In this document: positions 56,220-64,000 of the stretch, one piece after another
How the letters are laid out: each line of letters starts with the position of its first letter
Numbering within the stretch: the stretch's first letter is position 1
Source: Diabrotica undecimpunctata
Taxonomy: Eukaryota > Arthropoda > Insecta > Coleoptera > Chrysomelidae
Assembly: GCF_040954645.1 (NCBI RefSeq)
Contig: NC_092808.1
Location: 15,057,883 to 15,121,882, forward strand
Reading direction: 5' to 3'
Length of the DNA stretch: 64,000 nucleotides
Position numbers and translations under genes: made by a program
The notes under the pieces: model-generated
What the model saw: the letters and a program-made list of their open reading frames with translations, nothing else
The model's database searches: none
What the model was told of the DNA's origin: nothing

Positions 56220-58430
56220 TAACTAATAATGTGTAATATTAATTCACTGTCAAAAAAAAAGATTAGAAACCAGATTCTACATCATCATCAACAAACGATT
56301 TCAGAATTCCGTAAAATCCACAAAAACATATCTGGGAGCAGATGTTCAATCAGAACATATTCTTTTACTAGGGCGTTTCAAACTCCACATGAAAAAAGTC
56401 CGTAAAAGGAAAACACAAAAATGTCCGGACATCCAGAAGTTTAAAGATAAAACCACAAGAGAAGAAGTCAAAGAGGAGATCAACAACAAAATAAACAGCA
56501 TGGTAATCTCAGATATTAATCAAAAAAACATAAGTGTGGATGATATGTGGAATAAAAGCAAAAATATCTGTAACTCAGTGGTAGATAATAAACTTGAACC
56601 AGAAAATAATATAAAGAAACAGCCATAAATGAGAGAAGAAATATTAGAGCTAATGAAAGAACGAAAACACAGAAAACACAGAAATAAGAATGAAGAAAGG
56701 TATAAAGAAATAAACAAAATCAATAGGAAAAAGATTAGAGAAGCAAAAGAATCATGGCTACAAGATCAATGCATAGAAATAGAATTCCTAGAACAGAAGC
56801 ATGACACTTTTAACCTACATAAAAAGATCAAAAACTTAACGGGAGGAAACGGATCACGAACTCATAACTTAATACTAGATGAGCACAACAATCTGCTCTA
56901 CGAAAATGAGAGAATACTTACTTGAGAGATGGAGGCAATACATGGAAGAATTATTCAAGGAAGAGCAAGAGACAGAAGTCAGTGTTTCTGGATATTCAGG
57001 ACCAGAAATAATGCTCAGTGAAGTAACATATGCAATAAAAAGACTAAAAACCAACAAAGCACCTGGACCTGATAACATACAAGCTGAAATATTGAAACTA
57101 TTTGAAAACAACCAACTTAAACTTCTAACGAGTCTACTAAACAAAATCTATGAAACTGCAGAATTTCCTACAGACTGGCTAGTTTCCACCTTTATCCCTC
57201 TCCCCAAAAAAGCAAATGCCACCAGATGCTCTGATTACAGAATTATAAGCTTCTGCCATTATAAGCTTCTATTAGCCATGCACTCAAAATCCTTCTTTCT
57301 GTTATTCACTCTCGAATATATAGAAAACTTGAAGAAAACATTAGCAGTGTTCAGTTTGGCTTTAGAAGCGGACTAAACGCGAGAGGCCCTATTTTCCATA
57401 CAAGTATTGATACAAAGAGCTCGCGACGTAAATTGCGAAGTCTACGCATGCTTTATAGACTTTGAAAAAGCATTTGACAAGGTGCAACATCAAAAATTAT
57501 TTTAGAGACTAAAAGAATCTAGTATTGATGACAAAGATTTACGCCTAATTAAAAATTTATACTTGCAGCAAAGAGTAACTGTACGAGTAGACAACTAAAG
57601 CTCCCAAGAATTCACGATAAAACGATGAGTACGTCAGAGCTGCATTTTATCTCCGATGTTGTTCACTACTTACTCGGAAATGCTGTTCGGGGAAGCTATT
57701 GATGATTTAAGAGATAGTATAAAAATCAATGGTGAAATCATAAACAATTTAAGATATGCGGACGATAGGGTTTTGATTGCTGATCATGCGGAGGATCTGC
57801 AAACATTAATAGACCGTGTAGTGGAAGCCTGTGACAGATACGGCATGAAATTAAACTGTAAGAAGACCAAAATTCTTGTAGTAAGTAAAAACGACGTAAT
57901 ACCGCACCAATTCACAGCTAATAATGAACCCTTGAAAATAATCGACAAAATTACATACCTTTGATGCAGCCTAAATAAGGAATGGGACCACTCACAGGAA
58001 ATAAGATGTCGTATAGAAAAGGCGAGAGCTGTCTTTAATCGTCTCAGGAAGATTTTATGTAATATGCACCTGAATCTTGATATAAGAACACGAGTCTTGA
58101 GATGCTATGTATTTTCTACCCTTTTATATGGAGTCGAAGCCTGGACCTTGCCGGAGGCAACATCCAAACGATTAGAAGTCTTCGAAATGTGGTGCCGCAT
58201 GCTCAGAATTTCCTATATTCATCATGTTACAAACGACACCGTGATCCTACGTATGAATAAAGATCTGGAAATTATGCGTATCGTGAAAATCAGAAATATG
58301 ACATACTTAGGGTATGTGATGCGCAATGAGAAGTATCAACTAATTCAACTAATTTTACAAGGCAAGACAGAAGGCAAAAGATCTCAAGGGCGCAGCAGGA
58401 CATCGTTGTTGAAGAACATCAGACAGTGAT
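56220..58430 (+). pseudogene. LINE between divergent genes 7 and 8, multiply broken
   Basis: Plus strand, in order: connector (56389-56925, RKKIREAKESWLQDQCIEIE), RT fingers (56879-57376, KRLKTNKAPGPDNIQAEILK), a frameshifted palm A (CFIDFEKAFDKVQHQKL at about 57450), RT palm (57656-57964, INNLRYADDRVLIADHAEDL with intact catalytic acids) and C-terminus (58064-58429, LYGVEAWTLPEATSKRLEVF). It stops abruptly at LLKNIRQ without the usual FG...LF end or a GAA tail, so the 3' end is also lost. Confidence 0.82.
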
Positions 58431-59190
58431 TATATCATCATCCTAACACAGGACTCTACTTGGTAACTTAAAGAAAAAATGTCAAAAAAGCGAATTGGTT
58501 TTCTTTCCATGAAGAACTAGAGTCTATTTTCTCATCGAGTACTATGAAAATGTTATCAAATGTATATCATCAGTCGCAGACGGATTATTAAGACTGAACA
58601 TTAAGAGACAACATTTCAAATAAAAGATTTTTCTCGAATACGGCATATTGGACTGTAGTAAACAGAGAAAAGACCCAGAGATTTAAGATCATCAGGCACC
58701 AAAACACCATAGCCACTCAAAAGATGTCGACATAGGGCAATATCAATGTTATAAATACGACAGCAGCCTTAAGATGGGACAAGATTAGGACCGAAACCTA
58801 ATATAAGAAGAACACCATACAATACCTACCAAATTTTATATTTTAAACGAAATTTTTGATTTACTTAATATATTTATTTAATTCAGTTTATATTGTTTAC
58901 TATCAAAAAATGTAAGAAAATATTATATTCTTGACGACTATTTTGAAAAAGCTTATAAAATTCTCTACTATTCTAAGACTAGCTTAACGCTTGATTATTG
59001 ATATAATTAAGATAATACAAATTAATAAAAAAAAAATAAAAATAAATACAGAAAATTTACAGATTTTTAGATAATTTTCTAAGAAATCGGTTTCGGTAAA
59101 AAAATACAATTGTTCTTGTTACTAAAATAATTAAAACATCTGTATGGTATTCAAGTAATCTGTATTAAGTATATTATTGTAATTGCTGCT
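58431..59190. other. Intergenic, nothing recognised
   Basis: AT-rich DNA between the LINE and the gene 8 promoter. No frames or repeats that I can support. Confidence 0.4.
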
Positions 59191-59225
59191 GTTCTTGAGT
59201 ATTTGTCTCTAATTAATTTTTGTAG

Positions 59226-59360
59226 TTCAATGTCAGGTCGCTTACTATTATCTCATTTAGAAATTGGTATTGAGAGATCAATGAAAGTAAAATAAGGGAT
59301 TGAAATATTTGGCTATACTATAACCACGCCTTTTAGTGTTATATATTAGGTATATATAAA
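59226..59360 (+). promoter_or_regulatory. Promoter of cuticle gene 8
   Basis: TATATAAA at 59353-59360 and CCACGCCTTTTAG at 59324-59336. CATTTAGAAATTGGTATTG with TCAATGAAAGTAA lies further upstream, and GTTCAATGTCAGGTC at about 59226-59240 corresponds to the TCAAGGTTA area of gene 7. Similar order and spacing to the gene 7 promoter. Confidence 0.6.
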
Positions 59361-59421
59361 CCATCGAGCTTTAAAAAAAATATAGTTATTTCTGTACTTA
59401 CAGCTAATAGTGGTCTCAGTA

Positions 59422-62400
59422 ATGGCGTTTAAAGTAAGTGTTCTGGAATAAATTTGTGCCAATGTGTAAAATTAGTTGTAGTGACAAACGATTAAGTGAA
59501 TACTGCATAGTGTTTTTTTTTTTAAATTAAGTGAGCTTGCAATGGTTCCTTTAATATTGGATTATACGGGGTGTCTTAATTTCCATTTAATTTCCAGTTT
59601 ATCATTCAACAAAACTGTTCCCCAGTATCACAAATTGTGTTTAGTGGCATCTGCAGGTCTTTCTCACTTTCAGCGATAATGGTTGTATCGTCAGCATAAC
59701 GAATGTTATTTATATTTTCACCATTTATCTTGATCCCTTTTATACAGTTTTCAAGTGTTTGTGTAAATAACTCTTCTTCTTCTTCTGGTTTCTATCCGTT
59801 TCGGATATTGGAAATCATATTGGCAATCATGACCTTGCTCGCTGCGGCTCGAAACAACTCCGTTGAGGTTTTCTTAAACCATGTTCTTAAATTCCGCAGC
59901 CATGATATTCTCCTTCTACCGGGTCCACGCTTACCTTACAATATAGACTGCAGCAGGGAGTAACGGTGCTGATTTCTCATAACGTGTCTCAGATATTGCA
60001 ATTTTATGCGTTTGATCGTAAACACAATCTCTGGTTCCTTCTTCATTTTTTCTAGAACTTCCTTGTTCGTGAGCCTTGCTGTCCATGATATTCTCAGCAT
60101 TCTTCTATAAAGCCACATCTCAAATGCTTCAAGTTTTTTAATAGTGGTGTCTGTAAGCGTCCATGCGTCCGCCCCGTACAACAACACAGAGAAAACATAG
60201 CATCTCAAATGTCTCATTTTTGTATCTAGGGATATGTTGTGACTTTTGAAGATGGCGCTCATTTTGTTAAAGACCGTTCTTGCCTTTCCTATGCGGCACT
60301 TTATTTCCTGTACATTGCTCCACTGTTCGTTTATAATAGTTCCCAGGTAGCAATACTGTTTTACTCGCTCTATCTGCGTCCCTCTAATGTATAGATGAGC
60401 CCCATTTATATTCTCCTTGCTGATAATCATTTGTTTCGTTTTGTGGGTATTAATGTTTAGTCCGTACTGTTGACTGTACTCGTTTATTCTGTCCATTAGC
60501 CTCTGAAGTCCCTCTAAACTATCTGCTATCACCATGGTGTCATCTGCATATCTAACATTGTTTACTCTTTCACCATTTAGAAGGATGCCTTCGTCTATTC
60601 CGTAAAGAGCCTTGTTAAAAATTTTCTCTGAGTACATATTAAATATCAACGGCGATAGGATACATCCCTGTCTAACTCCACGTAGTATTTTTATGTGATC
60701 TGTTTCTTCTTCGTTAATTTTCATGTATGCGGTCTGATTCCAGTATAGTTCTGAAATTATTCTGAGGTCTTTGTCATCCGGGTCTGCTTCTTTTAAAATG
60801 TTTATCATCTTTTGATGTTGAACTCTGTCAAATGCCTTTTCATAGTCGATCAAGCACGCGTATACGTTGCAGTTAACGTCCCTGCATCTTTGAATCAGTA
60901 CCTGTACTCCGAAAATTGCCTCTCTGGTACCCACCGCGTTAATGAAGCCGAACTGTCTGTCCGATATTTGTTCCTCGCACTTCTTATAAATTCTTCCATT
61001 GATGACTCTGTAAATAACTCTACGGAGTATATATTAAATACTAATGTTGAAATAAAACAGCCTTGTCTCATACCTCTATTTATCTGTTGCCTATTAGTGC
61101 TATTATTATCATCTAATGTTACCACAGCCTGTTGTGTTCTCAGAGATTTCTCACTACGTTAATAATAGAGAACTAAATACATGGTTTAATTAAATTATTA
61201 CGTCTAGGCCCCATCTGTTATATTTAGGAGTCTTTTTCTTCTTCTTCTTTACTTCAATTTTAAGAAGTACGAGTCTTAAGTCTGTCCCATTGTCAGTCTT
61301 GGAATCTTCTTCGGGGCCTTCCGACGTCTCTTTCCGCGTGTTTTATATTTTAGAATCTATCTTACCCATCTATCTTCATTCGTTTTTTTAATGTTCCTTT
61401 TTTTCATTAAAAATTTTATTTTGGCTGACTTCTTTAGGGTTATTATAAGGTTATTTTTGAGATGACTTAGACGCGATCTGAGTAAATGTCATTCTCTCTG
61501 TAAACTATAACTCCTTGCACTAGTGGGCTTAGCTTTTTGTTTACAATGACAAAGTCTATTATAGATCTGAGGCCTCTTGTACAAGATGTATATTTAAGTA
61601 TATCTTTTTTTATAAGAACTATTGGTAATTGTTAGCTCATTGTATTTACTTCAAATGTGCCAATTATGTCTGGTATTGCTACTTTCTTTGATTAACTTTT
61701 AACAAAGAAGGTCTTGGTACAAAAACTCACTAGCAATTCCCGTTTGGAATCTGTCCAAAGAAATATTTGATAATTAAAAAGAACTACCCCAAAATAAAAA
61801 ATCTTAAGAAATACCAATTTGCAGATAGAAAGGTACAGTAAAGAAAGATATTAACAAGATAAACGATGACAGATATCCAAAACTTTAATTAAATTAGTAA
61901 AAGAGAAAAAGGGAACTAAAAAATATTTGTTAAAATGCAATTTATAGAGGATCGCAGATTTTTTTTTAAACTATAAAGAAATTGCCCTGTTAAAGTCGAT
62001 AAAATAAAAAATTTAAGTATTAATGATTTCCAGTAAATCTTAATGATTTGGTGTAGATAGACGTTTTGTATCGTGGAATTTCTTCTTACTACTTATTTGT
62101 GCACCACTTTTACTACAAACTCCACAAAATTTTGTAACCGAGAAAAAGTCCAAATTACTTTATTTGGATTTGACCTACATATAAAATAAAATTATAATAA
62201 TTGAATCTAAAAAATAAAAATTGTTTTAGAAGAGTTTATACTGAGTATTCCAGTTTTCAATTCCAGTAAGCTTTTTTACCTTACTCTTTTAACATTTTTT
62301 TTTTAGTTCATCAGTTTCTTGGCCCTTGTAGCTTCCACTCAAGCTGGAATTCTGAGCCCTCACCATTCCTACTCAGATGCTCCTTCAGTTTCTTATTCAA

Positions 62401-63089
62401 GTGTTTCAACTCCTGAAGTATCATACGGTGGACCAAGTTATACTAAAGCTGCTGCTCCAGTTCACTATGCAGCTGCACCAGCAATTAAAGTAGCCGCTCC
62501 AGTATCTTACTCCGCCCCAGTAGCATATGCCGCTCCAGCTTTCAAAGTAACTGCTCCAGTATACAAAGTAGCTAAACAAGTTGTAGCCGAAGACTACTCA
62601 ACTCCAGCTCACTATGAATTTGGTTATGGTGTAGAAGATCCCCACACTGGTGATGTCAAAAGCCAACACGAAACTCGTGAAGGTGATGTTGTTAAGGGAA
62701 GTTACTCTCTTATTGAAGCTGATGGTACCAAGAGAGTAGTAGAATACACCGTCGATGCTCACAGTGGTTTCAACGCTGTTGTACACCGTGAACCAGCCGC
62801 TCATCCAGTAAAAGCCATTGCTCCAGTTGCTGCCAAAATAGTTGCTCCAGTAGCCTATTCCCAACCTATTGTGAAAGCCGTCGCACCAGTAGCTTATGCT
62901 CAACCTGTCTTGAAAGCTGTTGCGCCTGTAGCTTACCCTCATTCTATTGTTAAAGCTTCATATGCATCTCCGCTAGTAGCCAAAGTACCAGCATTTAACA
63001 AAGTATCTTACTCCAGTGCCCCTGAAGTATCTTACTCCAGTTTTTCTGCTCCAGAAGTACATTCTGCTCCTTCCTACTACCACCACTAA
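59422..63089 (+). CDS. RR-2 cuticular protein, gene 8
   Basis: Exon 1 (59422-59433, MAFK, GTAAGT) and exon 2 (62307-63089, TTTTAG acceptor) give 264 aa, the same length as gene 7. Signal peptide [17 protein letters not shown], then [11 protein letters not shown]. The RR-2 domain lies at about 100-167 ([40 protein letters not shown]). The tail is almost identical to gene 7 ([36 protein letters not shown]) and ends YYHH. AATAAA at 63151-63156. The intron (2.87 kb) contains nested antisense LINEs. Confidence 0.94.
59600..59773 (-). pseudogene. Older LINE copy A, 3' part
   Basis: Minus strand: [20 protein letters not shown] then [17 protein letters not shown], an RT palm fragment. It is continuous with 61009-61160 once the inserted LINE B is ignored. 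Confidence 0.75.
59774..61008 (-). mobile_element. LINE copy B nested in copy A, 12-bp target-site duplication
   Basis: TGTAAATAACTC occurs at 59762-59773 and 61009-61020. Copy B is 5'-truncated (1,235 bp) and ends with a (GAAGAA)n tail at about 59773-59786. Its RT frame is described separately. Confidence 0.9.
59936..61005 (-). CDS. RT of nested LINE B
   Basis: The frame starts at the truncation with [20 protein letters not shown], then [40 protein letters not shown] (motif A), [40 protein letters not shown] (catalytic), [20 protein letters not shown] and [21 protein letters not shown] stop after QSIL truncates it before the final FG...LF tail, which continues out of frame to about 59790. 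RT motifs are intact. Confidence 0.85.
61009..61160 (-). pseudogene. Older LINE copy A, 5' part
   Basis: Minus strand: [20 protein letters not shown] then [16 protein letters not shown], the RT segment that precedes the YADD piece at 59600-59773. Confidence 0.75.
61234..61640 (-). pseudogene. LINE endonuclease and tail fragments
   Basis: At about 61470-61600 the minus strand reads [20 protein letters not shown] then IVYREND, the 'IDYVIVN' part of the endonuclease. A GAAGAAGAAG tail at 61238-61250 follows a [20 protein letters not shown] stretch. Most of the element is missing. Confidence 0.5.
61641..62300. other. Remaining gene 8 intron, nothing recognised
   Basis: AT-rich intron sequence running to a poly-T tract and TTTTAG acceptor at 62306. 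Confidence 0.45.
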
Positions 63090-63196
63090 AACAATGTAAA
63101 TTGATTTTAATTAGGAAGTATTTATTTATTTATTGTATTATATTAAGAAAAATAAAGGCAATAATATTCATATTTTTTTATTTATGTATAAAAATA

Positions 63197-63590
63197 TCAA
63201 ACAATTTACTTAAAATATCATTCTGGCTTTACAACTCTGCGTGGGCTCCTCAAGAATTTCTCTCCAGTCATCCCTATCCATCGCCTTTTTCCGCCAAGCA
63301 CGTATTCCCATATTTCTCATGTCTTCATCGATGTTATCAAAGAACCTTGTTCTGGGTCTTCCTATTTTTCTCTGACCAATGGGTCTATCAAGAAGCGTTT
63401 TTCTAGCTGGGTATTTTGTTTCATCCACATCTCATGCCCCACCCACCTCAGACGTCTTATCTTAATAAATTTTACGATACCTGGTATATTTTATAAAGTT
63501 CGAGGTTGTATCGTCTTCTCCACACTCGATTGCCTTTCACTGCTCCATAGATTCGCCTTAGTACTTTTCCTTACATATTTTCATCCTTAC
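63197..63590 (-). pseudogene. RTE-like LINE C-terminal fragment
   Basis: Minus strand: VLRRIYGAVKGNRVWRRRYN and LELYKIYQV, then after frameshifts GGWGMRCG / RWVGHEMW and RPIGQRKIGRPRTRFFDNID, MGIRAWRKKAMDRDDWREIL. It belongs to the same group as 7135-7719. It lies just beyond the 3' end of gene 8. Confidence 0.7.
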
Positions 63591-63604
63591 ATATCCGCTT
63601 AAAG

Positions 63605-63895
63605 TTTGTGAATTTTAATACTGGTATTGATATTTTGTTAATTTTTAGTTTTCTTATATCCGATTAAAATTATTTGGATACTGTGATGTTTTATCCAGCA
63701 TCTAGATTTCTTTAAGAAACTTTCAACTTCAAGAATGAGTTTCGTGAAGAAACCCAGATGCTGGATAAAACATTACAGTACTACCCACGGTTATATCGGG
63801 AAGCGGTGGAAATATATAAGCAAATCATTTTAATCGGATAGAAGAAGGACTAAAACTTAACAAAACATGAATACCAGTATTCAAATCCACAAACA
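63605..63895. repeat. Inverted repeat of Penelope-like 3' coding sequence
   Basis: The left arm (63605-63720) and right arm (63737-63895) are reverse complements around a short spacer. Shared segments include AGATGCTGGATAAAACAT and ATTTTAATCGGATA. The right arm codes on the plus strand for TLQYYPRLYREAVEIYKQII, the REAxEIxK end of a Penelope-like protein. The left arm lacks about 40 bp of that segment. Confidence 0.65.
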
Positions 63896-64000
63896 CCCTT
63901 CCCGCAAATCACGAAAAAAGAAAAGCTGCGAACGACGACACGCAAAACAGTTTAACATATCATACATTTTCAGTATATAGCTTAGCATCCAAATAAGTTC
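63896..64000. other. Window edge, nothing recognised
   Basis: Short sequence after the inverted repeat, continuing beyond the window. Confidence 0.3.

Overview
This 64-kb window is AT-rich eukaryotic DNA from an insect. A large, repeat-laden beetle genome (leaf-beetle-like) is my best inference; nothing in the sequence names the species. Its host content is a cluster of RR-2 (chitin-binding) cuticular protein genes. There are seven apparently intact genes and one broken one, all built the same way: a tiny first coding exon of exactly 12 nt (Met-x-x-Lys), a GTAAGT donor, and one large second exon. The second exon carries the rest of the signal peptide, Ala/His/Pro/Val/Tyr-rich repeats and the RR-2 domain. 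I see no bacterial, viral, rRNA, CRISPR or functional tRNA gene.

Layout. Genes 1-4 (122-1523, 11053-13832, 20211-21699, 26374-30309) and a broken fifth gene (33564-34545) all lie on the minus strand. Genes 1-3 are close tandem paralogues that share promoters and 3' ends. Gene 6 (39670-41013) is on the plus strand and has three degenerate internal repeats of the end of its RR-2 domain. Genes 7 (51450-55888, minus) and 8 (59422-63089, plus) are near-identical and divergently arranged, about 3.5 kb apart. Genes 1-5 share a TATA box, a GGGGTGGGAC box about 25 bp upstream of it and an AAGGTCA half-site further out. Genes 7 and 8 share a different upstream box (CCACGCCTTTAG).

Nearly everything between the genes, and most of the longer introns, is transposable-element debris. 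There are many 5'-truncated non-LTR retrotransposons with several clear target-site duplications (TSDs). There are Penelope-like elements with GIY-YIG domains, head-to-head inverted copies and hammerhead-like motifs, and a 468-bp-arm inverted repeat. Smaller items are a mariner fragment, a piggyBac copy, a tRNA-derived SINE and a Ginger/KRBA2-like scrap. Two DNA transposons encode the poorly characterised 'SDSCAGQN' (DUF7869-type) protein. One of them (52311-55450), inside the gene 7 intron, has 34-bp terminal inverted repeats, a 4-bp AAAT duplication and repeated subterminal motifs. This is the most interesting non-host system in the window.

The host genes presumably act together: they are secreted by epidermal cells and assembled with chitin into hard cuticle, with coordinated moult-linked expression suggested by the shared promoter motifs. 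The elements record repeated insertion into introns and intergenic DNA, including one event that left gene 5 with a promoter, first exon and signal peptide but no chitin-binding domain.
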